NCBI GenBank assembly: GCA_963920665.1 | Contig: OY987273.1 | Location: 8,186,501-8,250,500, forward strand | DNA from: Straminergon stramineum | Lineage: Eukaryota; Streptophyta; Bryopsida; Hypnales; Calliergonaceae | Length of the DNA: 64,000 bases | Direction: 5' to 3' | Shown: in pieces, positions 50,601 to 63,227 of the stretch | Position numbering within the stretch: the first letter of the stretch is position 1 | Layout of the letters: each line of letters starts with the position of its first letter | Position numbers and translations under genes: made by a program | Notes under the pieces: generated by a model | The model's database searches: none | Seen by the model: the letters and a program-made list of their open reading frames with translations, nothing else | What the model was told of the DNA's origin: nothing

Positions 50601-51390
50601 GGGTGACTATTGGTTTTGGGTTTAGGGTATCTGGTTTTTACACTTATGGTATGTTGCACTTGGTGTTAGGGGTGTTGTTTGCTACATGAATCTAGTCCAA
50701 AAGTAGGTCTAACTTTGTTCCTAGATCCTTAATAACAACACTCTTCAACACCAAATGCGAATATACCATTATGGTCTTTAGGTTTAGGGTCCTCGAGGCA
50801 GCTTCATGTGAAGCATTCAAGTATGATTTGCAGTTGGCCCAATTTAGTGAAGCCTAGCCATTCTTTAAGTAACATATCATTAATTCATAATTGATTGTGA
50901 AGAGCTTACACTTAGGTGCTTCAAAGTATGCAATGGTCTCAAAAAAGATAATGGTGAAATGGTTCAAGAATTTCAATAATATAGCTTCACAGGTTTAGGA
51001 CACTGTTCTTTTTTTCCAAATGAAATACTGAATGGAGAACAAGTCCACAATTATAAAAATATCAATGATAATAATAAATTTATAATAAGAATAAAAATAA
51101 GAATTCATACACATTGATTATATTGTAGTAAAGGGGACTCCAAAAAAGGTCCAGGGTCATTTTAGTTCTATAAAACAACTACAATAATAAATCAACCATT
51201 TGAGGGAAAAAAATCAAATCCTACTATGTATGTGAGTATGTCTCACTATAACATGCCTAATGAAGCACTACAACATACTCATACGTAATCTACTAGTCTA
51301 TAAACTTCCACTCTAAATATGCACTACAAAACAATTATGGCAGACCCTTTATCCTTATGACACTATTTTCCTACTTAGACTAATGTCTAA
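50600..51390. other. Interval without a gene
   Basis: I see no credible coding frame or structured repeat here. Confidence 0.4.
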
Positions 51391-51394
51391 ACAT

Positions 51395-52290
51395 CTAATC
51401 ACTCGGTAAGAAATTAAAATCACTCCTCAGTTCATCAATCTTAGGGTCTATATCTTCATGTGACTTGTTAGAGTTCCTATTGTCACTCGAGCTCTCATTC
51501 TCATCATCCTCTCTTCTTCTTGGTTCAATTTGTATACCATGTTCTACCTCAGAGTTCAAGTTCTGCACTTCAATATCTACTCCACCTACACCTTTAGTTT
51601 GTACTAGTCGTTTTGTAAGCCTTGATGCATCAGTGGTTCCATCAAGGTTGGATTCAAGGTATTGCCCTTCTCTATTTGATTGCCCAACCTTTTATGTGGA
51701 GCACCCTAGCCCCATACTATATTGGTGAACTACCTTGTTCAGACGTTTAGGGTTTCGGTGTGTCTTCTTGTCAATCCTCTTGATACGTTGTTTTCTCCTT
51801 CCACTTTTACGACCATGCACTTCCATTGATGATTGTCCAAGGGCAGACATTGATGATAGTTGGATTGGCTGTGGAACTGACCCATGGACTTCTTCATCAA
51901 TATTTAGTATAGGACCTTAATGCATGGGCGGCCTTGTTGAAGGAGTTGGGGTCGGGCCTCTTATTGTAGCCATGTCCATCCCTCCTCCTCGATTCAAAGG
52001 TACATTCTCATTACAAAGTATAACTGAGTTCAATGGCGCATCTAAATCATACTCTGGTGCCTCAGTGGTATGCCTGGTTGATGTGTTTACTACTACGAAA
52101 ATGAGAATTCCCTCATCCTCACCTATATCAACATGAGGCACCTCTTCTTGCTGTGCACTTTCCGCACTTACTTCGACAACACTTTGAAGATTCCTTGGCA
52201 TTCTTAAAGGAACACATGTTGGTACCAGAGATCTCGTTTGCCATTCTGACTTGGACGTTGTAATATGTACAATGACTCACAAAAGTACTT
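51395..52290 (-). pseudogene. Unrecognised hydrophilic protein pseudogene
   Basis: One frame of about 295 codons is broken only by two TAA codons (51917 and near 51705), each readable as CAA. The peptide has MPRNLQSVVEVSAESAQ, a basic block (GRKSGRRKQRIKRIDKK) that looks like a nuclear localisation signal, and a Glu/Asp/Ser/Asn-rich C-terminus. It lies downstream of the Tc1-like gene on the same strand. It is probably another transposon-derived protein, but the family is unknown. Confidence 0.45.
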
Positions 52291-52567
52291 GGCCGTTGCT
52301 TGTGATTGTGAAAATTGGACAAAAACTCTTAGACTAGTGAGAAATAATAAGCAAGATTTGTCATAGATACTATACAAGTTGTCAAGAACATGTTATCAAA
52401 AATTTGTGAAAAAAAAATCGAAATGGTAAAAAGAAATTGAAAGAAGTATGCAAAAAGCATGGCCAAGAATTTATATTGATTAAGTAGGAAATCATGATAA
52501 CACAAAGAAAACTCAAAATGAAAAGCTAGTAAGTAGCAAATGCTACATATGTACAACAACTATATGT

Positions 52568-53590
52568 CTACCAACGTGTGTATCCACCCTTAGTTGCAAG
52601 AAGATCAACCACCCTTGTTGGCATTGAGTGGATTAGCTTTTACACAAATTCTACTTTAATGTTTTGCCAAACAACCTAGATCTTCTCCCACAAGTCATCT
52701 CTACTTTTGGGTGAATCACCAAACAATCATAAGCGTCTATCTACTTCATTCGACAAGTGTTCGATAGGACTTAGGTCAGGAGATTGTGGTGGCCACTCCA
52801 TCATAGAGAAATTTTGTTGACCTAGCCATCGTTGTACAAGACCTAATGTATGCTTTGGGTCGTTATCATGTTGAAAAATCACTTCTACCTCACCAAGACC
52901 TTGTCTCTCAATAATACCCAACAATTGCAAATGTAAAATGTCAAGATAAACTTGTGAATTCATAATGCCATCAATGCAGTGAAGGTTTCCTATACCTGCC
53001 CAACTCATGCATCCCCATACCATGATGCTACCTCCTCCATGTTTAACCATATGTTGCACATGACAATCACGAAGAAGCTCTATAGGATTTCTCCAATACC
53101 ATTGACAACCATTTTAACCAAAAACATTAAACTTGGACTCATCTGACCAAATGAAATGACTCTAGTTTTCTACATCACAGTCCTGTGAAACCCTTGCCCA
53201 CTGTAAACGCTTCTGCCTATGCCTCTTTGTCAACAATGGTTTCTTCCTCTTCACTCTAGCACCAAGCCCTTGCCTCCAAAAACTTCTCCGGACAGTCTCA
53301 TCAAACAAACAAAGACCTTGAACTCTCAAACTACAACCTATAGTTGTTGCAGTCCCTAATTTCAGCTAATTGAGAGTCTTCACAGCAAGCCTTTGATCCT
53401 GAATGCTCAAAGGACGTGATCTCCTAGATCTTAGACAATCAGACACCTCCCCACTTTCTCTGAACCGAACTAGAATGTGGCCAATTGTGCTACGAGGAAT
53501 GTGAAGATGGACAGCTATGAAATGTTGTGAAAATCCTTGCTCATTCAATGCTATGACTTGAGAACGCTCATGAAAACTTGTTTTCTTCAT
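52568..53590 (-). pseudogene. Tc1-like (DD34E) transposase, full length with stops
   Basis: From ATG 53590 one frame of 340 codons, the usual Tc1 length, runs to TAG 52568 with no frameshift. It starts with a paired-type helix-turn-helix (HFIAVHLHIPRSTIGHIL; RRSRPLS). The catalytic residues follow: IWSDESKFNVFG, IFQHDNDPKHT and WPPQSPDLSPIEHL, with 34 residues between the second Asp and the Glu, and the GGGSIMVWGCMS block typical of Tc1. In-frame stops at about 53366, 53165, 53114, 52727, 52667 and 52634 are TAG, TAA or TGA of transition type. A weak inverted repeat (CAACTATATG near 52557 and CATATATGTAGTTGG near 53693) may be its ends. It would cut and paste its own DNA at TA sites if intact. 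Confidence 0.9.
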
Positions 53591-53769
53591 TGTGACCGAT
53601 AAAAATGTGAAGAATCTCAACTTAAGACTATTGGAAGATCTCAAAGATCTATACACTCAATGGAAACACAAGTGGAAGAAGAAGTCACTATTGTCAATAT
53701 ATGTAGTTGGCCACCCTTGAGATTATTTGAACCACTCCCACAAAAATCTACCAATTGGATTAACCAAAA

Positions 53770-53832
53770 GAAGCCACCTAATACTACATTAAATGATGTT
53801 GATTAACCCTAATTAATTTGGGAGGTGGCTTC
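53770..53832. repeat. Small inverted repeat
   Basis: GAAGCCACCT at 53770 pairs with AGGTGGCTTC at 53823 across about 43 bp. It may be a MITE remnant between the Tc1-like and hAT genes. Confidence 0.45.
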
Positions 53833-53959
53833 ATTAACCTCTCTCTACAATTGCATGCCAAATGGATTTACAAGTAGTGGCCAAGTACTTTTGTGTGTCA
53901 CTATATGCCTTCATTATTTCTAGAAGGATTTCTACCCCTTGTTGGTGTTGAGTTTGTTC

Positions 53960-56185
53960 TTAGAATTGCATCCCATGCATGAATGCGATCTTGTTTTGGA
54001 GAACAAAGGGGTTCTTTGTTAGCAAAGTTGTTCCCATCATAGCCACCCATATAGGTGGTTTTGTAATGGTGTCATGGGGGACTTGGTTGGGGGGGATCAT
54101 TGCAACCCAAGCTTTATTGCATAGGCGCTCCTCTTCGTCCCTACGATTGTCATTTGCTATAACAAAATCAAATCCTCCTTCTTCTGTTCCGGAGGGCAAG
54201 GGCTCATTGTTCTCATCCTCGATATTTTCATCCACAAAGACCTTCTTGTAGAAGAGGGTAGGATTGTGTCCATTTTTCTCACGTTCCAATTTGCTATTTG
54301 TGTAGATATACACCAAATCCTCTACCTTGGATGTAGCTAGGCGATTTTGCACTTTACTGTACACAAATGAATACATACTCCAATTTCTTTCACATGAAGA
54401 TGTGGAGCACGTCAATCCTAGAATTCTCTTCGCGATTTTCGGAAGAGCATCGCCACCTATGCAATTCCACCACTGATGAGGCAATAACTTACATTGAGTA
54501 ATATCGGGAGCCTCATGTAAGGGGTCAAATGGACCTGTCTTCTCTTCAAATTGTGTCAACTCTTGCGTTGCTTCAAATACTGAAACTCCTAATGGCGGGG
54601 CCATTTGTCGTATGACTCCATTCAAAGCACGCTTAGCTATGCCATCATTTTGAATGTCTACTACATTCGTTAGAAATGGGTTCAAGAGTGTGTCGACATA
54701 GTGGAGGTTTGTTCACACCAACTTCCAACGAGCGTCAAACTGACTCTCATAATGTGCTACAACCACTTCGTCCAAGAAAAATGGAGGCTTCCTAAGAGAA
54801 TACACGTGCTCTCTCAAGGCCTTCATTATTATCCAAGCTTTTGGCATTGCTGGGATTTTCCAATCAAAGTGTCGTAAAGCGATGAACACAAGTTCTACCA
54901 TGTGTAGAAAGTTATCACATCTTATCCAAAATGCTTCTGAATGAATTTTCTCCCGAACAACTTTGGCTTTTTGTAGAATTATACATCCATTTTTCCTCTT
55001 CTCCAAACTCATATCAAACGTCATGTATGTCTTGTCTGCAACCACCTTATGCATCACTTACTTACAATCCACCAAGCAGTCTATCATGAGGAAGTTGGTG
55101 GCAAAATGTGTTTGGGCAGGAAGTCTCAATGCCTTATTCGGTGACTACTTTCAAAACAAAGCCAACTTGTGTTGGTATTTCAAATATACTTTACCATCAA
55201 CTTACAATCCTCAACTAAATCCTTCACCCTCAAATCCTTTCCCTAGTCTTCTAAAAGTAAGTCCAGAATGTGTACTGAACACCCTTGTTTATACATGTGA
55301 GGGTACTTTTCTACCAAGCTTGTCATGGCTCTAGTCATTACTGCGGCATTGTCTGTACACAATTAAATAACATTTGAAGGGATGACTTCTTCTATGTATT
55401 GTGTCATTGTATCTGTCGTATACGCAATGTCCTTCTCTCTTGTGTTGTCTACTAATCCCAAATAAACATCCCCTATTGAACAAACAAGCATCATATTCAA
55501 CAAGGAACGAGTATTGGTATCAAACCACCCATCCAAACAAATAGTTTCACTATATTGGCTGGTAGAGTTCTTTGTCCACTATGAGACCATTTTCTGAATT
55601 GTTTCCTTTTTTATAATCAATCATTTTTATGCGTAGTGCATTGAACGATGGTGGGTGTTACAAGAATCCAACCGCCACTATTTTCCTCATTGCATTTACA
55701 AAGGTTGGGTGTTTGACCACATTGAATGCAATGTTGGCCTCATAACAAAAAGAGGCCCACATCCTATCTAACTTTTGTCTTAGACTCAATTGTAATGCCT
55801 CATCCATACTTCTTTGACAGGAAATCAAAGAACAATTCCTCATTCTATCCACTGGAGTTGGAGTAGAATCCACTAAATCAAGGGTAGGATTTATTATTTT
55901 ATTCATGCCACTAGGGATTGTAGAACCTTCTAGATCCAAGTCCACTATTGGTTCAATGAGCAACTCAACAACAACTTCCATTGCATCTCCAGTAAATAAT
56001 GTTTCGTATATCTCTTCAAAGCTCATGGATTTCGGAACAACCCCCTCACAGGTCCGAAACTTTTCATGTACATTCCTAAGGATTTTAGGACAACAGTTTG
56101 ATGTTGTCAAGCCACCATGTCCAAAGTGAGTCAATGCCTTCTTTCGCACAACTACTTTGCTCCACCTGCAAAATTTGCATTTTCG
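53960..56185 (-). pseudogene. hAT-family transposase
   Basis: Reading from 56185, a BED-type zinc finger starts CKFCRWSKVVV and continues LTHFGHGG. Next come a helical linker and the first catalytic block (CLDGWFDTNTRSLLNMML, near 55530). CTDNAAVMTRAMTSL and CSVHILD follow near 55320. The C-terminal hATC dimerisation block has HQWWNCIGGDALPKIAKRIL and TCSTSSCERNWSMYSFVYSKVQNRL, near 54330-54480. These are diagnostic of plant hAT transposases. Stops at about 55578 (TAG) and near 55355 (TAA) are transition-type. Frame changes occur between the three main segments, so introns or indels exist. Terminal repeats were not found. Confidence 0.88.
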
Positions 56186-56559
56186 AAGATGGGGAATTAT
56201 CGTTCAAAGTGCACGGTATGAGCCAAGGGTCCCAGTCCTTGTGGCCTTGTGCATATCATTAACACTTGCTCCCCTCCCAACACCTTGGCTAGCTATGGTG
56301 CAAATGTACAATCGGTGTAAACACTTGCGGACTTAATCCATAGACCTAGTAATGTGAAAGAAATAATGACAAAGCCGCCCATTGTGAGTGGTCTTCTGAA
56401 CCCCTCAAAAGCAAGGTTGTTGCCCTCCCATGAACCAAAAAATTTGTAGGAAGCCTCTTAGAAATATTCAAGACAAGATTCTAAACATCAAAGCAAGGTG
56501 ACAAGCAAATGTTGTAGTAGGGGTTTATAGTGCCAAACTCCTTGGACCCACAGTCATCT

Positions 56560-56840
56560 TTGGGGCAACTACGGGTTCAGGGAGACCTCCAAGTGACCAA
56601 GATGGCAATCGTGGGTGAAAAAGAAGGTGACCCCATCTGTTGAGGGTGACCTTGGGTGCAAAAGATAGTGACCGTGAGTGTTGTGGATGACCTCGGGTAC
56701 TTTACTAAAAAAAAGGGCGTTTTTTGGGTGACCTCGAGTCTTGAAGGGTAACCACAAATATAGAGGGTGACTTCGTGTTCTAGACCAAGCAACTTTGGTT
56801 GTTTTTCTCATGCTCTTAGATCTCGATGGAGGTGACCTCA
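56560..56840. repeat. Degenerate minisatellite (GGTGACCTCGGGT-type)
   Basis: Words such as GGTGACCTTGGGT, GATGACCTCGGGT, GGTGACCTCGAGT and GGTGACTTCGTGT recur at irregular 30-50-bp spacing. Compare the array at 50340-50600. Confidence 0.55.
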
Positions 56841-57471
56841 CTTCATGGAAGGGGTAGGATTGTCACACTAGATGGATGGACCACCTGCCCGTCCAGTATA
56901 AGCTCTCGCCCTTTCGATGTGGTCAACACATAGTTGACTTCTTAGTAAGGTAAAAGAAGCCGACAAGGGTTAACCTTGCCTCCACCTAGCTACGAGCGTA
57001 GACGTTGGGCTCAAATGAAAGTCGATTGGGGCATGGACATTGGTGGGGCATGGACATTGGTGGGGCATGGATGGAAGACATGGCACGGATGGAAGATTGC
57101 AAGGACACAATGACACTTTGATTTTAATTACTTTGAAGGCTGAATTGCTATGTCCATGCATTTTTAAGGGTGCCAAATGATTTCTCATTATATCCATGCA
57201 CTTTTCTAATTTTCACTTAAACGGGCTAGTTCATATACATTCATAATTTCTTGTAAGTGATACAATTGCTATAAGAAAAGAAAAACTTGCATATTATAGG
57301 GATTAGAATAAGTCCTTAGTTTTATATGCAATTTGGTGTTCAACAAATGCCAAGTATACATGATCCTCTTTCAAGATGAGAGCAAAATTTTCCGACTTGC
57401 CTTCAAGGTAACTACTACATGATGAACTTCAAAAAGTAAAGATAAAAAAATACTATCTACAATAACAACAC

Positions 57472-58410
57472 TCAGGCATATTCTAGTAGTGCAGGGCCTT
57501 CCTCAATGTATCTAGAACATCTGGCATAGATGCCCTTTCTCCCACATCTTATTTTTGGAGGCTTGCCAATTTCAAGCTCAAGTTCTGGTATTGCTCTGGA
57601 TTTTTCTTGGTAAAATAGTTTGGATCCCATTCTTCCTTCCAAATCTAAGCTACAATCCATCCTGTCGCATATGCATTTGCAACCATAGAAAATAGGTGTT
57701 TTTCTTGCATGACCTTAAGTAAGTTTGCCGGATACCAAGCATTGGCACCACTTTTACAAAACTTTCAAGCCACTTCAATGTTCTACTCACGTAGTGAGCT
57801 TCAATCTCATTTTCGATTGTTTGTTTCTACAATGCTTGTTGTTGTTTTTACGCGAAGAAGAAAATCTTTGAGCCCAATCTTGGATCATCTTGAGTTTGGA
57901 AGCAAACTTTCTATCCTACATGTCCCAATTGCTACCATCTTCTTTTTTATTTTCATGGTAACACCAATTTGCCACGATATTGGTGGTCAATGAAACCACC
58001 TATTTATCCAACGAGTCTGCATGCAACCAATAATCTGAGTATTTGTTGAATCTCTCAGATGTTTCAAACTTTGATTCTAGCTCCCTTCGCAAGTCCTGTG
58101 TCAATTTATAGTAACCTTCTTTTTCGTTGTTAAAATATTCCTTTGCCAATATAAAAAAACGTTGTCAATTGTAGAATATAGAAGCTCATGCCCTACTTTC
58201 AACCACATACTCATGCGAGGGCACATGCAGATTTAAGGGCTTCTTGCGCCTCTTTTGTGATGATGATGAAGGGTTCGATGAACCTAGGGCCATTGACATG
58301 TGAATCGATGGAAGTACTTCTTCACCAAGGTCATCCAAATCCACATACATTGGCCATTTCTCCGACAACCCACTTCCTTCTCTTGCCATGATGGGAATGA
58401 ATTCCTTCAA
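57472..58410 (-). pseudogene. Unrecognised transposon-like pseudogene, divergent partner of the 59-kb gene
   Basis: A single frame of about 313 codons is interrupted only by stops of transition type (TGA, TGA, TAG, TAG, TGA, TGA, TAA, TAG). It has a Ser/Lys-rich start (SSNPSSSSQKRRKKPLNL), a helical part (LRRELESKFETSERFNKYS), a Cys-containing part (FYGCKCICDRMDC) and the end IRCGRKGIYARCSRYIEEG. I recognise no family. It may extend upstream to about 58700. It lies head to head with the gene starting at 58988, and the roughly 0.3-0.6 kb between them would be a shared promoter region. Confidence 0.45.
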
Positions 58411-58654
58411 CGTTCTTGCTTTACAATCCCTGCAATGCTCTTTACAATCTTTAGGGAAAAAAAATCAAAACCTTGGGGTATGTTGCAAAGGCCAAGCCCT
58501 ACTACCCACCAAACTTACACCACCTAGGCCGCTAGGTGAGCTAGTGTATGAGGCATAGGACGTAGACTTGGCAAGTGAAAAAGTGAGAAGGGATGGTTTA
58601 TATAGTCCTTGCCCTGCCTTCGTCCTTGTGAGTTCCTGTTCGACACGAATGTCC

Positions 58655-58825
58655 ATGCCTAGGTCGATGACATCCAAGCCCGTCCGTTTGTGCACCTCTG
58701 GCTCCACCAATGTCACCGCCCTAATAGGACATCCACACCTCTTCGCCTAGACGTTTGCGCCTTGACTATACGTCCATGCTTGGTATCGATGACATCCACG
58801 CTCAGGTCGATGATGTCCACGCCCT
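58655..58825. repeat. Short dispersed repeats between divergent genes
   Basis: The word TCGATGACATCCA or close variants occurs near 58661, 58785 and 58806, with GTCCATGC also repeated. The unit is irregular. Confidence 0.45.
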
Positions 58826-58987
58826 ATACCTTTGCCACCTGCCAACCGAATATATAAAGCCGTCCCCGCCCTATTATACACCCCCTCACATACTCTCAAT
58901 CCATCCACTTTTTCATTGAGTTGGGTGTGGTCATTGTGTGGGGTCTACTTTTGCTTCCCACCTACCATTTTTTTCCATTTTTTTTCC

Positions 58988-61294
58988 ATGATGGCGACAA
59001 GAGTGACGATGACGAAGGATGAGCAAGACAAGACACAACAAGGGCAAAAACATTGAAATCAACTTCATGTTCTCTGCAATCCGACAAAACTTGCCTTCAA
59101 GGGTTGGGAGGATGTACCTGAGCCATGGACTTTTGAGGACTGTGTTCAATACATTGAGTGGTGCCACATTGACAAGGCCTTCCCGGAAGCACAACACAAC
59201 TACCGCTAACGCTTCCATAAGGCAAACTTGAAGCACTACATTGATGATGCTTTCAAAAATCGATGCTTGAGGTGTACCAAGTCTTGTATGACCACCCCAG
59301 TGTCAAACAGAATGAAGTAAATCTCTTCATTGCACAAGGTGTTCATGTTGAAGTGGAGCTGAATATGAGAGTAGACTAGTCGACCTTGAAGGCTCTAGGC
59401 GACAATGTGAAAATTTCCAACCCAAACAACAAATTCACTCCAATAGGTGTATGGAAGTATCCACAAGGTGGATTGGGCAAAATCAAGACAATGGTTGAAC
59501 CACCAGACACATATGTCACTATAGACTCTGATATAGATACCAACTCAGATGGGTCTCATATTCCAGCACGTCCATTAAGCCATAGAGCACAACTACGTGC
59601 AAAGAAAAGGAGGGCCCAACATGCAACCATAGATGAAGTTCTTATTGATGTGTTGGTGGCCAAAGAAGATGAGCCAATGATGGAAATTGCTGATGCTACT
59701 ATTGTGAACACAATCACCAATTTGAGGATTGAATTAGAAGAGAACCGTATTGACATGCATTCTCTTTATGAAGATATATAAAAGTTGAATGAAGAACTGA
59801 AAGAGAAGAGCAATCTCATTGTACAACAACAACGTGACATGGATGACCTTCGAAGTGCACTAGAAGCTATTATGATGCCAAATGAGGGTCATCATCCATG
59901 AAGGGAAGTTTAAGGCTTTGCACCAATTTCCTAAACTCCTTCAAAAGAAATACAAGCTGATGCATCCATCTTGATACCAAATGATTCTCTATCATTTGGT
60001 GAATTACCTACCACTATAGATGTACCATTGGTGGAAGAACTTGAGGGCATCATTGATCACAATAGCAAAGAATTGACAAACTTGTATGCAAAGAATGTCA
60101 TCCTCAAAGGTCATTTGGATGCATTACTAGAGCAATATTACTAGTGGAAATTGGTGTGCATCTTCACTATGGATAGGACCCAACAAATGACTAAGGAATT
60201 CTAGAAGATTTCCAACAATTATATGGAGAACAATCAAGAAAAGGTCTTTGGTTTAACATCATGGGCCCACGTGGATAACCTCTTCAATATGGAAACAATG
60301 GCAATAAAGCCCACTAGTGGTGGACACACCATTGTTGATTGGTTCCAATACAATTTTGATTTTGAATATCAAATTTCAGTTGCCTTTGATAAAGAAGGCA
60401 ATCCAATGTTGTGGCCAAACCCTTCTAGCTTTGTGTGAGGTAGTACTAAGTGCCCTATATGTTTAAATCCATTTGGTCGTGAAGGTGGAATACATCTAGG
60501 CATATGCGAACATCTCCACCATCCATTTTGCTTGATTATCTTGATGATCACTCGGCGGTGGTGCTCACTATGCAAGCCTCCTTTCCACGAACGCTTGTAT
60601 GAATTGTTTGGCTTAGTTCCATATATGCCACCTAATTGGGAATTCAACATTATGAATGCCCTTAAGAATCTTGATAAATGGGGAACGGACTTGGTGTGGA
60701 GCTGGGGACACAACATCCACTCTTTGCAGAAGTCGGTGCTCTCTATTGAATGGGGTTGGGAGAACAATCCTGATGAATTAGAAAGGATGTGCCATAAATT
60801 GATCCCAATGAAGGACAAGTTCAATCAAGGAAAAAGAAATTTTTTTCTTCCAATGCTTTAATGGGCATTGGGACGAGGCCCATAAAAAATTCAAATCTGG
60901 ACCCCATTCCAAACAATTGTTTTGGGGTGTTGATGGAGTCCAAATCACCGATGATAATAGAGTTCGTATTGTTGAGGATGACAAATTAGAGATGCTTGAC
61001 CCTTGAGTATTGTTGTAGATACAAGAATCAGAGTGGAGAGAAATTTTTAAGAACAATGGGATGGACTTTTTGCTCGAGCAACACACTCCATCAACATGTC
61101 AAGCTCTTCAAGAACTGCAACAATCACAAATCCTACAGGCCATATTAGAGGAAGATGGGCTAGCAAGAAGAACCCAGTCTAGTGCTCGAAGACTTCATAT
61201 AGGATAAGATGAAGACCTAGTTGTAGAAGTGGAGACTCATGACAACGAGGTTGGCCCAAGCAGCACAACACACCATCCTATGAATGTTGACTAG
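58988..61294 (+). pseudogene. Unrecognised protein with coiled coil and RING-like cluster
   Basis: From ATG 58988 the peptide reads FKGWEDVPEPWTFEDCVQYI, then PIGVWKYPQGGLGKIKT. A coiled-coil region (LRIELEENRIDMHSLYEDI; LNEELKEKSNLIVQQQRDM) comes next. Near 60450-60590 a Cys/His cluster reads CPICLNPFGREGG, then CEHLHHPFC and CSLCKPPFHERL. This spacing resembles a RING or similar zinc-binding fold. The C-terminal part is KQLFWGVDGVQITDD. Frame changes occur near 59260-59290 and at a T-run near 60840. Stops are all CAG, CAA or CGA types. A multicopy or transposon origin is likely; a ubiquitin-ligase role is not established. Confidence 0.5.
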
Positions 61295-61299
61295 GTGTA

Positions 61300-62060
61300 C
61301 TTCCATGTGTTGTGGTTAGTAGTAGGTCCAATGTAATAGAATTTAGCATTATGAAGGCACCTAGAATTTTAGCTTCACTATTATTAATTAGCTACAATTA
61401 TATAGTGTCCAATACAATATTCACACAATGACCATGTCATGCCCTTTTCCAATTTTGTATTGTATGAAACATATGAAATATATATTCACTTTTTTTTAAG
61501 TTTCTATCTAAAAATATACACATGTGATTTTTGGATTCACTCGTTTCATAGGTACTTAAAGAAATGATGAACTTCTTACATTTCTTTCTTCAAGGCCTTA
61601 TTCGTTAAATTGAGACAAAATGACAATTTTGAGACTTTGAAAAATGGATGCAAAGCTCCAGCAAATTAAGAGTTGTTGAACCCAACGATATGTAGAGTTG
61701 ACCATGTAACAACGATAGAAAGCTTTGAACAAGCTGCCCCAATTGACTTGAAACATGAGATTATAATTGCATCAATACAACAAAAGATGTGAGACTTTCT
61801 TTCAGATAGAGGACCTGAAGTACTCCGTACAAAGAAAGGGAGTCATTTAAAGTGAGTAAGTTGGAATTACTTGTGCTGTTTAATACAAAAAGAGTATGTA
61901 AATATTCTTTGTAGTGAATGAACTATGAAGGCATAAGATTCATTGGAATCAATGTCATTGTTTCTTGTATATGAAGCATTGAACTTCTGAAAGTATTTTT
62001 GTATGTCTACTTACTATACTATTAATAGTAAAGGCTACGTCAAAACTAAGTACTTCGAAA
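61300..62060. other. AT-rich interval without a gene
   Basis: No coding frame or repeat array is evident. AAGGCCTTATTCG near 61592 recalls the dispersed repeat at 28.9 and 43.9 kb. Confidence 0.4.
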
Positions 62061-62063
62061 TAA

Positions 62064-63011
62064 TTACTTGCTTGATGTACCTGTTGATGGCAAAATCTGT
62101 ACTTTGTCTATTTCTGTACAATTGCTCCTAGTTGCTTCCAATGCTTTGAGCTTTGCTAGTCCTTTAAAGATATCCTCACATCGAGAATGATAGTGCGACC
62201 CACTTCCCTCCCCCAAAGACTCGCATAAGCTCAAGCTTTGAGCTCCATTTTCCTTTTGCTTTGACCTTTGAGTGGCTTGGGGGGCCCCTGGACCCGAAAG
62301 CGATCTTGACCCTCGAGGAGGCCGCCTCGGCAGCGACGCATTGACATTGTCTATGTCCAGAAGTGGAGTCCCTCTTGTTTTGGAGTCCAGCGAACGGCAA
62401 TGTTCTCTGAAAATTCGTTGCCTAAAAAGATTGTTGGCAAAAAGAGATCGTCTAGCTCCTGCAACTTGCAAGGGACAAGGTTGCTTATCCTTGATCCAAA
62501 GAACAGTAATATTAGAAGTCAGCTTTTGTAACACCCCCCCTCTGTCATCCTCCAACGCAGCCGCCAACTTCAATCCATCAATGCGTACATAAGGAACTAC
62601 AGACGGAGTTGGAACATCATCTTCGAGCTGAGGATGTTCTGGCACTTCATGCAAGGGTAGTTTTAGTTTGAGACTTGTTGTCACATCCATTCGCGGTTTT
62701 GGTGAGAAGGAATTCCCACGACCCGAGGATGCTTGCTTCAACGGCGACGGAGAGCATATGGGAGTCCTCACAAGTCCGCGACTCGAGGGGCTGTCCACGA
62801 CCCCGTCTTCAACGTCCCCCTTGGAATAGTCTATGGCCGCGGATGCAACGTTCGCAGCAGATCGCAGTAGGTATGGTTTGAAATATGGAGCGGTGTCGCA
62901 ACTCCCTCCTTCAAGTTTCGAGGGGTTGGAGAGTGACCTTTCCGATCCAGAGAGGAGACTCCTAGTCAGCCGTTGCTTTTTCGGGTGGTTCAACAAAGCG
63001 AACACCTCCAA
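62064..63011 (-). CDS. Intact Ser/Pro/Arg-rich hypothetical protein
   Basis: This is an uninterrupted frame of 315 codons that is richer in GC than its surroundings. The N-terminal 110 residues are low complexity and Ser-rich (GSERSLSNPSKLEGGS, SPSPLKQASSGRGNSFSPK). A middle part may be folded (VVPYVRIDGLKLAAALEDD, NITVLWIKDKQPCPL). A basic Arg/Ser stretch follows (SLPRRPPRGSRSLSG), then a short helical end. No domain is recognised. It lies downstream of the FCP1-like gene on the same strand and could be its 3' exon, since 200 bp separate them. Absence of stops is unusual in this window. Confidence 0.5.
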   Translation of the reverse strand: MEVFALLNHPKKQRLTRSLLSGSERSLSNPSKLEGGSCDTAPYFKPYLLRSAANVASAAIDYSKGDVEDGVVDSPSSRGLVRTPICSPSPLKQASSGRGNSFSPKPRMDVTTSLKLKLPLHEVPEHPQLEDDVPTPSVVPYVRIDGLKLAAALEDDRGGVLQKLTSNITVLWIKDKQPCPLQVAGARRSLFANNLFRQRIFREHCRSLDSKTRGTPLLDIDNVNASLPRRPPRGSRSLSGPGAPQATQRSKQKENGAQSLSLCESLGEGSGSHYHSRCEDIFKGLAKLKALEATRSNCTEIDKVQILPSTGTSSK

Positions 63012-63227
63012 CCTGCACTACGTATATGATCAACAAGCCCACCCACATTACCTCTGTCCAACAAATGCAAAAGCATCTTCAATTGAGACTGGGAGACATG
63101 TATAGTAAACCCTGGAGTACATGGCAAAGATTCAAGGGAAATGCGAACTCAATATATTATTTACAAAAGATCGTAGCATACAAATCGAGGACTATACACA
63201 AAATGTTATCTCACATCTAGAAAGAAT

